Shown: in pieces, positions 7,598 through 16,355 of the stretch | How the letters are laid out: every line of letters begins with the position of its first letter | Numbering within the stretch: the first letter of the stretch is position 1 | NCBI GenBank assembly: GCA_021199235.1 | Contig: JAJQIL010000066.1 | Location: forward strand, 1 to 48,707 | Length of the DNA stretch: 48,707 nucleotides | Source: Lachnospiraceae bacterium | Lineage (GTDB): Bacteria > Bacillota > Clostridia > Lachnospirales > Lachnospiraceae | Reading direction: 5' to 3' | The notes under the pieces: generated by a model | Told to the model about the DNA's origin: nothing | Database searches by the model: none | The model's input: only the letters and a program-made list of their open reading frames with translations | Program-made: the position numbers and the translations under genes

Positions 7598-7626
7598 ATT
7601 ATACAACCTCGCTTCTATATTTTCAA
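7598..7626 (-). promoter_or_regulatory. Sigma-A promoter for the ADH-ALDH-AGE unit
   Basis: On the minus strand, TTGAAA (7626-7621) and TATAAT (7603-7598) are separated by exactly 17 bp, reading toward the alcohol dehydrogenase. Confidence 0.8.
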
Positions 7627-7706
7627 CGGATTGAGGAAAGCTTTTCTTTATTTTTTCAGCCTGCTGTTCAGAACAAAAAAACAGCATCGAAAAGAAAAGA
7701 ATTGCC

Positions 7707-7749
7707 TTGTATAACCTGAAACGATTTGATATACTCTTTTCAAATCGTT
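7707..7749 (+). promoter_or_regulatory. Promoter and perfect inverted-repeat operator of the EAL gene
   Basis: AACGATTTGA (7720-7729) and its exact reverse complement TCAAATCGTT (7740-7749) flank the 10-bp spacer TATACTCTTT, whose first six bases make a good -10 (7730-7735). A weak -35, TTGTAT (7707-7712), lies 17 bp upstream. Arm centres are 20 bp apart, about two helical turns, as expected for a dimeric repressor. No adjacent regulator gene identifies the binder. Confidence 0.65.
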
Positions 7750-7823
7750 ACATATTTGAAAATATAGTAAAAAGGTAACTGCGAAGGGGCCTGAACATTC
7801 AAGTGAAAAGAAAGGCGGTATAC

Positions 7824-9062
7824 ATGCTGTCAAAGGAAAATGAATTATCGAATGAAGGAAAGCCCGATTCAGAGGTTCAGATTCAGAAAGCACTAGAAAA
7901 CCATGAATTTATCGCATATTATCAGCCGCAATACAAAGCACTCAGCGGAAAGCTCGCCAGTGCGGAAGCTCTTGCCCGCTGGAAAAAGCCCGACGGAAGC
8001 ATCGGGATGCCAGGTGAGTTTGTCCCTTATCTGGAGCAGAGCAACCAGATCTGCGAGCTCGACTGGCAGATTCTGAAAGAAGTCTGCCGTTTCTTAAAGA
8101 AAAGGCTTGACGCAGGCGAGGAGATTGTCCCCGTCGCGGTCAATTTTTCCAGAAATCATCTGGATGAAGCGGATTTTGCCGAAATGCTCTGCGCGGAAAC
8201 GGATCGGCTGCAGATTCCACACGAGCTGATCCATGTGGAGATCACAGAATCCTCTCTGGCAAGTGACTCGGAACGGATCATCGCACTTGTCGCTTCCGTC
8301 CGGGCGCAGGGATTTCATGTTGCCATAGATGATTTCGGCAGCGGTCTCTCTTCTTTGAGCATGGTGAAAGATGTGGACGCGGATATTTTAAAGATTGACC
8401 GCTCTCTTCTCTCCGGAGGTCTTGGCAACGACAAGGATCGTATCGTACTGGAGAGCATTTACGATTTCGCCAAACGGCTGCATCTGACGACCGTGGCGGA
8501 AGGCGTGGAGACCCGCGAACAGCTTGGCTTTCTGCGCACCTGCGGCTGTGATCTGATCCAGGGATTTCTATTCGCAAAGCCAATGCCCGAAGAGGACTTT
8601 GTCCGTATTCTGAACCGGCAGGCAGCCCCATTGGAAGCACAGGAAAGTGCTTCTGAGGATATCCTCATGATTCAGCCGCGTTCCAGCGCCATGCAGCTGC
8701 TCACAGAAGTCATTTTCAAAAGATACCCTCTGGTGATCTTTTCAAACCTGACACGCAACAGCTATTATATGATGACCTATGACAATTTTACGACGACCTC
8801 CTGCCCTCCGGCCGGAAACTTTGATGAGCTGATCTTCCATGGGGCGTCTTCCATGCATCCCGAGGATCAGCAGCTGTTTGCCGACACCTTTCACAGCGAC
8901 GCGCTTCTGGCGGCGTATGAAGCCGGGCAGGAATGTGTCCGCGTCGTGACCAGGCAGATGGGGGACGACGGAATATACCGTGCCGTAGAGACTGCGGATT
9001 ATTTCGTCAAAAGTCCTGATTCCGACGATATTCTTGTGATTACACTTTGTCAGAACGTATAA
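7824..9062 (+). CDS. EAL-domain cyclic-di-GMP phosphodiesterase with C-terminal PAS-like domain
   Basis: About 412 residues, no membrane segment. The EAL domain (residues ~18-266) keeps the catalytic set: EAL itself at 48-50, Asn107 in NFSRNHL, Glu139 in EITES, DDFGSG at 169-174, KIDRS with Lys190 and Asp192, EGVET at 226-230 and QGFLFAKP. It should therefore hydrolyse c-di-GMP to pGpG. There is no GGDEF domain. The last ~125 residues (from YPLVIFSNLTRNSYYMM) look like the PAS-like sensory region common in clostridial signalling proteins. I chose ATG 7824, which follows AAGGCGG, over an upstream GTG at 7803. The gene stands alone between a repressible-looking promoter and a terminator. Confidence 0.9.
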   Translation: MLSKENELSNEGKPDSEVQIQKALENHEFIAYYQPQYKALSGKLASAEALARWKKPDGSIGMPGEFVPYLEQSNQICELDWQILKEVCRFLKKRLDAGEEIVPVAVNFSRNHLDEADFAEMLCAETDRLQIPHELIHVEITESSLASDSERIIALVASVRAQGFHVAIDDFGSGLSSLSMVKDVDADILKIDRSLLSGGLGNDKDRIVLESIYDFAKRLHLTTVAEGVETREQLGFLRTCGCDLIQGFLFAKPMPEEDFVRILNRQAAPLEAQESASEDILMIQPRSSAMQLLTEVIFKRYPLVIFSNLTRNSYYMMTYDNFTTTSCPPAGNFDELIFHGASSMHPEDQQLFADTFHSDALLAAYEAGQECVRVVTRQMGDDGIYRAVETADYFVKSPDSDDILVITLCQNV

Positions 9063-9202
9063 ATCATGCCGATGGCCTAAGTCAGAATCAGAATCCGCAT
9101 GCTTAAATTCATGACTCTATGGCTGAAACGGCAGCAAATACCAAAATGCGAAAAAATCCTTGTACGGCACTGTTACAGCAATTTGCAAATGCACCAGCAA
9201 AA

Positions 9203-9242
9203 GACCCGGCACGGCATTACCACCGTGACCGGGTCATTTTTC
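9203..9242. terminator. Bidirectional terminator between the EAL gene and the sugar ABC operon
   Basis: GACCCGG (9203-9209) pairs with CCGGGTC (9229-9235), with an inner ACGG/CCGT extension, flanked by AAAA on the left and a T-rich tract on the right. It separates two convergent genes. The rest of 9063-9352 shows nothing else I can support. Confidence 0.75.
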
Positions 9243-9352
9243 TCTTACCTTTCTATTTACACTTTCATTTCATCCGGGCATATCAGAACCCCAATCCCCA
9301 TTATATATAACGATCTTTTTCATACTGTCCTTGCTGCAAGTGCAAAAACATA

Positions 9353-10543
9353 TCATGACGTCTTCCGGCTGGAAAGCACGTCGAAGATAACCGCGATCAG
9401 CAGCACAGCGCCCTTTACGACATACTGCCAGGAATCGCCGATACCCATGATCGACATACCCATGTTGATGACACCGAGCAGAAGTGCACCGATGATGACG
9501 CCGCCGATCGTACCGCTGCCGCCGTATGCGGAAGCGCCGCCGATGAAGCAGGAGCCGATGGCGTCCATCTCGAAGGAGTTACCGGTCGAACCGTTTACAG
9601 AACCGACACGCGCCAGACAGAGCAGGCCGCAAAGTCCTGCAAGCAGACCCATGTTCGCGTACGCGATAAAGTAAACCCTGTCAGTATTGATACCGGAAAG
9701 CTTTGTCGCCTTCTCATTACCGCCAACCGCGTAGAAATAACGGCCAAACGCAGTCTTGGAGGTGATGAAATTGTAGATGAGGCAGATTGCTACAACCCAT
9801 ACCAGCATGACAGAAATGCCCTTGTACTGGCAGAGCAGGTTGCAGTACCACAGAAGAAGAACCGAAATCACCGCTGTGCTTCCGAAATCCGCAACTGCGC
9901 TGTTCTGGCGATATCCTTTTTTTGCTTTACTTGCGCGGGAGGATATCTTCATATAGAAGAGAACAATCACCGCAATCGCGCCGATCACCAGCGGAGAAAG
10001 AATCCGTTCATCCGTATCCAGCCCCGGAATTTTGATGTAGGCAGTAAAGATGTTCAGGAACGCTTTGTTCTGAACGGAAACGGTCTTGCTGTTCAATACC
10101 AGACGGCCAAAGCCGCGGAAGATAAACATACCGCCCAGCGTGGTGATGAACGGAGGAATCCGCACATAGCCGATCCAGAAGCCCTGCCAGATACCGCAGG
10201 CAAGCCCGATCACCAGGCAGATGATGATCGTCAGATATACATTCATCCCATAGTTGGAAATCATCACGGCCGCAAGTCCGCCGACCAGACAGATTACAGA
10301 TCCAACCGACAGGTCGATGTTACCGCCGGTCAGGATACAAAGCAGCATACCACAGGCCATAACCAGCACATAGCCGTTCTGCAGCAGCAGGTTGGACATA
10401 TTCTGCGGATAAAGCAGACGTCCGTCTGTCATAAAATAAAAAATGATAAATACGACCACAAGGGCAATGACCATCGTATACTTGCGGAAAAAACCGGCAA
10501 TGTCAAATTTGCCCGAACTTACAGATTCATTGTTATTTGCCAT
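9353..10543 (-). CDS. mmsB: Multiple-monosaccharide ABC transporter permease (MmsB/GguB type)
   Basis: A 396-residue polytopic membrane protein of the CUT2 (ribose/xylose) permease family. It shows the hallmark GGNIDLSVGS segment near residue 73, IPPFITTLGGMFIFRGFGRL, the coupling-helix region TAFGRYFYAVGGNEKATKLSGI and GGASAYGGSGTIGGV. The ~400-residue length and the hydrophilic loop (residues ~205-225) are typical of the ChvE-GguAB/Mms branch rather than ~330-residue RbsC. It forms the channel for sugars delivered by the binding protein at 12309-13424. It begins 16 nt after the ATPase gene stop and is the last gene of the unit; GGGAG precedes the ATG. Confidence 0.9.
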   Translation of the reverse strand: MANNNESVSSGKFDIAGFFRKYTMVIALVVVFIIFYFMTDGRLLYPQNMSNLLLQNGYVLVMACGMLLCILTGGNIDLSVGSVICLVGGLAAVMISNYGMNVYLTIIICLVIGLACGIWQGFWIGYVRIPPFITTLGGMFIFRGFGRLVLNSKTVSVQNKAFLNIFTAYIKIPGLDTDERILSPLVIGAIAVIVLFYMKISSRASKAKKGYRQNSAVADFGSTAVISVLLLWYCNLLCQYKGISVMLVWVVAICLIYNFITSKTAFGRYFYAVGGNEKATKLSGINTDRVYFIAYANMGLLAGLCGLLCLARVGSVNGSTGNSFEMDAIGSCFIGGASAYGGSGTIGGVIIGALLLGVINMGMSIMGIGDSWQYVVKGAVLLIAVIFDVLSSRKTS

Positions 10544-10559
10544 GAAAACACACTCCCTT

Positions 10560-12098
10560 TCAATTTGCAGCAGCGCTCATAATGTAGCCCATGATCTCTT
10601 CCTGTGAGGTATTCTTTGCTTCCACCTCGCCGCAGAGTTCGCCTTCGTTCATGATGTAGATGCGGTCGCACATACCGATCAGTTCCGGCATCTCAGAGGA
10701 AATCATGATCACAGATTTCCCATTGTCGACCATCTGGTTGATCAGACAGTAGATATCATATTTTGCGCCGACATCGATACCGCGGGTAGGCTCATCCAGG
10801 ATCAGCACATCCGGCTCTGCGAACATCCACTTGCCAAGAAGCGCTTTCTGCTGATTGCCGCCGGAAAGATTGCCGATCATCTGCTCAATGGAAGGAGTCT
10901 TGGTTCCCATCTCCTCCGTCATCTCCTCCGCAGCCTTCTTCTCTGCCGTAGAATCAATAATCCCGTTATTGCAAACCTTATCAAGACGGGCAAGGGTCGT
11001 ATTAAAGCGGATCGATTCGCCAAGGATCAGTCCGTTCGTCTTCCGATCCTCAGTCACATAGGCGATCTTATTCTTAATCGCCTGTTCCGGTGTCTTTATG
11101 TCTACCTTTTTACCTTCCAGATAAACCTCGCCGGAGATATCCGTGCCGTAGCTTCTGCCGAAGATCGACATTGCCAGCTCCGTACGTCCCGCGCCCTGCA
11201 GGCCGGAGAAGCCAACGACCTCACCCTTATGTACCTTGAAAGAAATATTGTCATCCACGATCTTCTCCGGATACAGCGGATGGTGTACGGTCCAGTTCTT
11301 CACCTCAAGACCAATCTCTTTGCTGACATTGTGTTTGCGCTCCGGATAGCGGTCATCCATAGGCCGGCCAACCATACCCTTGATGATACGGTCCTCACTG
11401 AATTCATCTACTCCCTTTACCAGAGTCTCGATTGTCGAACCGTCACGCAGGATCGTCGCCTTATCCGCACAATAAATGATCTCATTCAGCTTATGTGTAA
11501 TAATGATAGACGTCAGCCCGTCTTTTTTGAACTCGATCAGAAGGTCGAGCAGCATTTTCGCGTCCTCGTCGTTCAGCGAGGATGTCGGCTCATCCAGGAT
11601 CAGCAGCTTCACGTTCTTTGAGAATGCCTTCGCGATCTCAACCAGCTGCTGCTTGCCGGTACCGATATCCTTGATCAGCGTCTGCGCGGACTCATGCAGG
11701 CCGACCTGTTTCATATGCTTTTCGGCGTCGCTGTAGGTCTGATCCCAGTCGATCACGCCGAACTTATTTCGTTTTTCATTTCCCAGGAACATATTCTCAC
11801 CGATGGTGAGCAGCGGGATCAGCGCCAGTTCCTGATGGATGATCACGATGCCCTTTGCCTCACTGTCTTTCAGCGTCTTGAACTGGCAAAGCTCTCCATT
11901 GTAATATATTTCTCCGTCATACGTGCCGGCCGGGTAAATACCGGACAGTACGTTCATCAGAGTCGATTTCCCGGCGCCGTTCTCACCGATCAGCGCATGA
12001 ATTTCCCCGCGTTCTACGACCAGATTAACATTGTCAAGCGCCTTGACTCCCGGAAATTCTTTGGTGATGGATTTCATCTCCAGAATAGTGTCACCCAA
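10560..12098 (-). CDS. mmsA: Multiple-monosaccharide ABC transporter ATPase (MmsA/GguA type)
   Basis: A 512-residue CUT2-type ATPase with two nucleotide-binding domains in one chain. Domain 1 has Walker A GENGAGKST near residue 38 and Walker B LLILDEPTSSL; domain 2 has the degenerate Walker A typical of CUT2 (GLQGAGRTE), signature LSGGNQQKALLGKW and Walker B VLILDEPTRGIDVGAK. It energises the permease encoded directly downstream. The start codon is TTG, preceded by AAAGGAGGAAG. The gap to the upstream binding-protein gene holds strong hairpins that could lower ATPase expression relative to the binding protein. Confidence 0.92.
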   Translation of the reverse strand: MGDTILEMKSITKEFPGVKALDNVNLVVERGEIHALIGENGAGKSTLMNVLSGIYPAGTYDGEIYYNGELCQFKTLKDSEAKGIVIIHQELALIPLLTIGENMFLGNEKRNKFGVIDWDQTYSDAEKHMKQVGLHESAQTLIKDIGTGKQQLVEIAKAFSKNVKLLILDEPTSSLNDEDAKMLLDLLIEFKKDGLTSIIITHKLNEIIYCADKATILRDGSTIETLVKGVDEFSEDRIIKGMVGRPMDDRYPERKHNVSKEIGLEVKNWTVHHPLYPEKIVDDNISFKVHKGEVVGFSGLQGAGRTELAMSIFGRSYGTDISGEVYLEGKKVDIKTPEQAIKNKIAYVTEDRKTNGLILGESIRFNTTLARLDKVCNNGIIDSTAEKKAAEEMTEEMGTKTPSIEQMIGNLSGGNQQKALLGKWMFAEPDVLILDEPTRGIDVGAKYDIYCLINQMVDNGKSVIMISSEMPELIGMCDRIYIMNEGELCGEVEAKNTSQEEIMGYIMSAAAN

Positions 12099-12145
12099 AA
12101 GACTTCCTCCTTTCCAATATACCGCCTGTTAACTACTTCGGAAAT

Positions 12146-12269
12146 CGAGTAAGAGACGGCCTGGCGGCCCCTTACTCGCCCGCGCCGGCCGCGAGTGGCA
12201 AAGCCACTAACTTCCTTTCGCGGCCGTGCGCATCAAGCGGAAAGGGCGGGACAGCTGCCCCGCCCTTTC
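12146..12269 (-). repeat. Three strong hairpins between binding-protein and ATPase genes
   Basis: CGAGTAAG/CTTACTCG (12146-12178) with inner GCC/GGC; GGCCGCGA/TCGCGGCC (12187-12225) enclosing AGTGGC-AAA-GCCACT; and a perfect 11-bp stem GAAAGGGCGGG/CCCGCCCTTTC (12240-12269). None has a minus-strand T tract, so they are more likely mRNA-processing or partial attenuation structures that leave the binding-protein message more abundant than the distal genes. Confidence 0.65.
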
Positions 12270-12308
12270 ACAGGTAAAATCATTTAACAGATCTTTAGCA
12301 GATTTGGA

Positions 12309-13424
12309 TTACTCTACTGCTGTCAGATATCCATCCTCGCCCATCTCATACAGGCCGGTATCTACCAGTTCTTCCAGGTTGTCAGCCGTGATCACGCTCG
12401 GTACGAGCAGGAAGGACGGGCAAACATTGCCTTCGGAGGTCTCATAGGACTCGGTGTCATATGCGCACTCAATCTCGAAAGTATCGCACAGGGACTCATC
12501 GATCGTATCGCCGTTCAGCATTGCCTCAGCAAGTGACAGGGTAACGATAGACTCGTTGCTGACGTTCTTGTAAACGGTCATGGTCTGGATGCCGTCAACG
12601 ATGTTTGCAAGGTTCGCTACGTCGCCGTCCTGGCCAGTGATGATCACGGTGTTGTCGCCGGCATAGTCAGAAGTGATACCCTGAGCTACACCAAGAGCGG
12701 TGGAGTCATTGGAGCAAAGCCATACATCAAGCTGTGTGCCGTCTGCATAGTAAGAACCAAGGATGTTCTGTGCTCTCTCAAGAGCAGTCTGGGCATCCCA
12801 CTGATCGGTAGCAACCGTATCAAAATCTGTCTGGCCGGATACAACTACCAGTGTACCTGCCTCGATGTAAGGATTCAGGACATCCATAGCACCATTGTAG
12901 AAATAAGTAGCGTTGTTGTCTGCCGGGTCACCAGCGGTGATCTCCATGTTGTAGGTAGCATCGCCTGCGTTCTCCAGATCCAGCTGTTCTACGATGAACT
13001 CGCCCTGCAGCTGACCTACGGTGTAGTTATCAAAAGATACATAATAGGAAACCGCGTCGTTCATGATCAGACGGTCATACGCGATAACCGGTACTTCCTG
13101 CTCCGCAGCCTCATCCATAGCCGTATTAAGAGCCTCGCCGTCGACAGCCGCAACGATCAGGATATCTACCTGATCTGCCAGAAGATTCTGGATATCACTT
13201 ACCTGCTGGGAAGAATCGTTGTCGGAGTAAACCAGCTCTACCGTATAACCGGCACTCTCGAACTGCTCTTTCAGATACTCGCCGTCACGATTCCAGCGCT
13301 CCAGAGACTGAGTCGGCATCGCAATACCGATAACCTGTGCATCTTCCTCTGCTGCTGCCGGTACTGCGATTGCACCGAGAGCCATAACTGCTGACATAGC
13401 GATTGCCATTTTTCTTAACTTCAT
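12309..13424 (-). CDS. Periplasmic-type multiple-sugar-binding protein (ChvE/MmsE type)
   Basis: A 371-residue type I periplasmic-binding protein that captures monosaccharides for the adjacent ABC transporter. It follows Agrobacterium ChvE closely by eye: IGIAMPTQSLERWNRDG, AVDGEALNTAMDEA, PVIAYDRLIMN, YYVSFDNYTVG, GDPADNNATYFYNGAMDVL and ITGQDGDVANLANI. ChvE binds glucose, galactose, arabinose and xylose. A signal peptide (MKLRKMAIAMSAVMALG...AAAEE) is clear, but there is no lipobox Cys, unusual for a Gram-positive binding protein. ATG 13424 follows GGAGGTAG; a longer upstream reading has no ribosome site. It is the first gene of the transporter unit and is divergent from the sensor genes. 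Confidence 0.9.
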   Translation of the reverse strand: MKLRKMAIAMSAVMALGAIAVPAAAEEDAQVIGIAMPTQSLERWNRDGEYLKEQFESAGYTVELVYSDNDSSQQVSDIQNLLADQVDILIVAAVDGEALNTAMDEAAEQEVPVIAYDRLIMNDAVSYYVSFDNYTVGQLQGEFIVEQLDLENAGDATYNMEITAGDPADNNATYFYNGAMDVLNPYIEAGTLVVVSGQTDFDTVATDQWDAQTALERAQNILGSYYADGTQLDVWLCSNDSTALGVAQGITSDYAGDNTVIITGQDGDVANLANIVDGIQTMTVYKNVSNESIVTLSLAEAMLNGDTIDESLCDTFEIECAYDTESYETSEGNVCPSFLLVPSVITADNLEELVDTGLYEMGEDGYLTAVE

Positions 13425-13573
13425 GTTTCTACCTCCATTCGATATTCTGTGGTTTCGCACCCCTTTTCGGAAAGAAACCATTCTGTTTTTTCCAAAAAGC
13501 TGTGCTAAATGTCCACGTTTTTGGTATTTGCATCGTACCACATGTACAAATTGCATAAAAGAGAATCTCTTGT

Positions 13574-13690
13574 CCTGAAACTGTAAATTCTTTCAGGCCA
13601 AATTTTTTCAATTATAAAAAAACTGGACATTTTTGCGATTTCGTAAAAAAATCCACAAAAATTTACATTTTTCAGATAGGAAAATATACA
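13574..13690. promoter_or_regulatory. Divergent control region of transporter and sensor operons
   Basis: Minus strand: a good -10 TATAAT (13616-13611) without a recognisable -35, as expected for an activator-dependent promoter. Plus strand: TTTACA (13662-13667), 17 bp, TATACA (13685-13690) for the sensor genes. Between or downstream lie the inverted repeat CCTGAAA-10-TTTCAGG (13574-13597) and direct repeats of ACATTTTT. These are candidate sites for the YesN-type regulator; promoter assignments are inferred. Confidence 0.45.
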
Positions 13691-13712
13691 GTTTTATGAT
13701 AGAATGGTTTTC

Positions 13713-14732
13713 ATGAAAAAATCTTCCTTAATTATAACGATCATTTTAATATTCTGCGTCCTGCTGCTTTCCATCGTCTGGTCGCATTTTCACAACAGTC
13801 TTGACGCGCTTGACCTGCCCGACACATCCACGGCCGAGACCTATGACCGGCATTATGTGCTGATCCCGGATGCGGAAAATTCCGTCCTCTGGCAGGCGAT
13901 CTACGAGAGCGCGGATCAGGAGGCAGCGGAAAACAACGCGTATCTGGAGCTGTTAAGTCAGGATGCCGGGAGTTCCTATACGAACGCGGATTATCTGCGC
14001 ATTCTGATTGCCTCAAAAGTCGACGGCATAATATTGAAGCCGGACGGCACAGACGAAGTGCGCGATCTCATCAACGAAGCGGTAGAAGCCGGCATTCCGG
14101 TCGTCACCGTCCTTGAAGATGATTCTGACAGCGATCGGATCAGCTACGTGGGCCTGAACAGCTATCAGCTGGCCGATACCTATACGGAGCTTTCCCTTTC
14201 CGCCCTGGACGGGACGGATGGGGAGATCATGATCCTGCTGGACGCGGAATCCGTCAACCCGATCCAGTCACTCGCCGCCGCGCAGCTGACCAGAACCATC
14301 GAGCAGGGGAAGGCAGACGGACAGGATGTCACTGTCTCTTTGTATTATCTGGAGAGCTCGTCCGACTTTGACTACGAGGAAGGCATTCGCGAGCTTTTTG
14401 TCAACCGCTCTCCGCTTCCGGATGTTCTGATCTGCATGGATGAAGTCCTGACGGAATGTGCCTATCAGGCGCTGATCGATTACAACGAGGTCGGCAATGC
14501 TTCCATCATCGGTTTCTATTATTCCGACCAGATTCTGGAAGCGATTGAGAAAGGCATCATCCCTGCCACGCTGGTGGTTGACACCGCTGAAGTCGGCACT
14601 TACTGCATTGACGCTCTCAATGAATACCACACCCTCGGTCATACCAGCAGCTATTACAGCGTAAACCTAAGTCTGATCACGCAGGACAATATTGCAGACT
14701 ACCTTGAAGATTCCATGGAAGAGGAGGAATAA
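13713..14732 (+). CDS. Membrane-anchored sugar-binding sensor protein (XylFII-like role)
   Basis: About 339 residues: an uncleaved N-terminal membrane helix (SSLIITIILIFCVLLLSIVW) followed by an extracytoplasmic type I sugar-binding fold (ENSVLWQAIYESADQEAAENNAYLEL, KVDGIILKPDG, GIPVVTVLEDD, YVGLNSYQLA, ASIIGFYYSD). There is no lipobox. The gene sits 4 nt before a histidine kinase gene. In Clostridium beijerinckii an analogous anchored binding protein (XylFII) binds xylose and activates the LytS-YesN pair that induces a sugar ABC transporter; the same job is inferred here. Neither ATG 13704 nor ATG 13713 has a clear ribosome site, so the start is uncertain and the message may be nearly leaderless. 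Confidence 0.8.
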   Translation: MKKSSLIITIILIFCVLLLSIVWSHFHNSLDALDLPDTSTAETYDRHYVLIPDAENSVLWQAIYESADQEAAENNAYLELLSQDAGSSYTNADYLRILIASKVDGIILKPDGTDEVRDLINEAVEAGIPVVTVLEDDSDSDRISYVGLNSYQLADTYTELSLSALDGTDGEIMILLDAESVNPIQSLAAAQLTRTIEQGKADGQDVTVSLYYLESSSDFDYEEGIRELFVNRSPLPDVLICMDEVLTECAYQALIDYNEVGNASIIGFYYSDQILEAIEKGIIPATLVVDTAEVGTYCIDALNEYHTLGHTSSYYSVNLSLITQDNIADYLEDSMEEEE

Positions 14733-14736
14733 TGCC

Positions 14737-16233
14737 ATGAAAAAGAAGCGTCCTCTCTCCTTCTTTTCTTCCATCCAGACCCGTATCAATGCCGTGATCA
14801 TTCTTGTTCTGGCGATCGTACTGGGCATGAACCTGTTCCTGATCAATGAGATCAATTCTGCCGTCCAGCGGATCGACTCTGTCTTTACCAGTAATGTCGC
14901 GGTCAATACGCTCTCCGACACGCTTGAGCAGATCCAGAATTCTGTCTATGAATATCTGAATGCCAAAAGCAGTGCCGCTCTGGAAGATTATTACAACTAT
15001 GAACAGGAATACCGCGCGCTTCTGGAAGAGCTGAACAACGAAAATGTCGACAGTGAGATCCTGATGCTGGAAAAAAATATCCGCAACATGTCCGAGACTT
15101 ATCTGGACCAGACCTCTGTCACAGTACAGGCCAAGCGCGGACGCAATGTGGAACGGTACAAGGAATCCTATGAGCTGGAAACACAGCTGTTCGAGTACAT
15201 CAACTCTTACATATACCGGCTGAACAATCTCCTTTTCAGCCAGAACTCAACGAATTATCAGGCTCTGATCTCCTCCATGCAGATCCTTGAGAGAGGAAGC
15301 CTGATCATCATGCTGGCCGTGTTTATCATCTGCATGCTGCTCATCACGATCCTCGTGCACAATATGATCCGCCCGCTGACGGTTCTCTCTACAACAGCAC
15401 ACGAGGTGGCCGGAGGCAATCTGGATGTTCCGCAGCTTCCCGTCGTCTATGAAGACGAGGTCGGCGTCGTGACCCGCGGATTCAACCAGATGCTTGCCAG
15501 CATCCGCGAGTACATTGACCGCTTAAAGGACAGCATGGAAACGGAGGCGCAGCTCAAGGAACGTGAGCTGCTGATGGAAGCGCACCTGAAGGAAGCCCAG
15601 CTGAAATATCTGCAGGCACAGATCAACCCGCATTTTCTCTTCAACTCCCTCAATGCCGGGGCACAGCTCGCGGCCATGGAGGACGCGGAAAAGACCGGGA
15701 TCTTTCTGGAGCGGATGGCTGACTTTTTCCGCTATAACGTCCGCAAAATGTCCGGTGACGCGACGCTGGATGAAGAGATTCAGTCTGTCGACAATTACAT
15801 TTATATATTAAACGTCCGTTTTGCCGGAGATATCACTTATCAAAAAGAAACAGACACGGACATCGACGGCATCCGGATTCCCAGCATGATCCTGCAGCCC
15901 ATTGTAGAAAACGCGGTACAGCACGGCATTCATGACAATCTGGGGGAAGGCTGTATCACTCTGACTGTCAGGCGGCCCGATGAAAACCTCCTTGAAATCT
16001 CGGTGCGGGATAACGGCGTCGGCATGACACAGGAAAAGATCCGTGATATTCTGGAGGATAACCTCACTCCTTCCGAAGAAGATTCCGATTCCACCGGAGT
16101 CGCCATGTCCAACGTGATTCACCGGCTGGAACTGTATTATAATCAGAAAAACCTGCTTCACATTGAGAGTGACGGACCCGGCTGCGGCACAGAGGTCATT
16201 CTCACGCTTCCGGTAACGTCTCCTGAAACATGA
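14737..16233 (+). CDS. Sensor histidine kinase, LytS/YesM type (HisKA-like His_kinase + HATPase)
   Basis: A 498-residue membrane kinase. Helices at about 17-37 and 188-208 bracket an extracytoplasmic helical domain; HAMP follows to about 260, then a coiled-coil and the phospho-acceptor motif QAQINPHFLFNSLN with His299. The ATPase has N-box ENAVQHG (391-397) and G1 DNGVGM (425-430). GAGGAGG precedes the ATG, which overlaps nothing but lies only 4 nt after the binding-protein stop, so the two are co-translated. It probably receives the sugar signal from that protein and phosphorylates the regulator encoded 122 nt downstream. Confidence 0.92.
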   Translation: MKKKRPLSFFSSIQTRINAVIILVLAIVLGMNLFLINEINSAVQRIDSVFTSNVAVNTLSDTLEQIQNSVYEYLNAKSSAALEDYYNYEQEYRALLEELNNENVDSEILMLEKNIRNMSETYLDQTSVTVQAKRGRNVERYKESYELETQLFEYINSYIYRLNNLLFSQNSTNYQALISSMQILERGSLIIMLAVFIICMLLITILVHNMIRPLTVLSTTAHEVAGGNLDVPQLPVVYEDEVGVVTRGFNQMLASIREYIDRLKDSMETEAQLKERELLMEAHLKEAQLKYLQAQINPHFLFNSLNAGAQLAAMEDAEKTGIFLERMADFFRYNVRKMSGDATLDEEIQSVDNYIYILNVRFAGDITYQKETDTDIDGIRIPSMILQPIVENAVQHGIHDNLGEGCITLTVRRPDENLLEISVRDNGVGMTQEKIRDILEDNLTPSEEDSDSTGVAMSNVIHRLELYYNQKNLLHIESDGPGCGTEVILTLPVTSPET

Positions 16234-16355
16234 TCTTTTTGCCGCTCATATTTTTTGATATTAGTAATTAACCGTTACAATAATTACAGAATGAAGAATA
16301 ACATCTTCTGACAACTGTACTGCAATCATGCTTCAGGCTTCGAAAGGAGTATACA

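Noticed and set aside
9119-9310. 63-codon ORF after the EAL gene
   Set aside because: It contains the terminator hairpin within its body and has no ribosome site or family; treated as non-coding.
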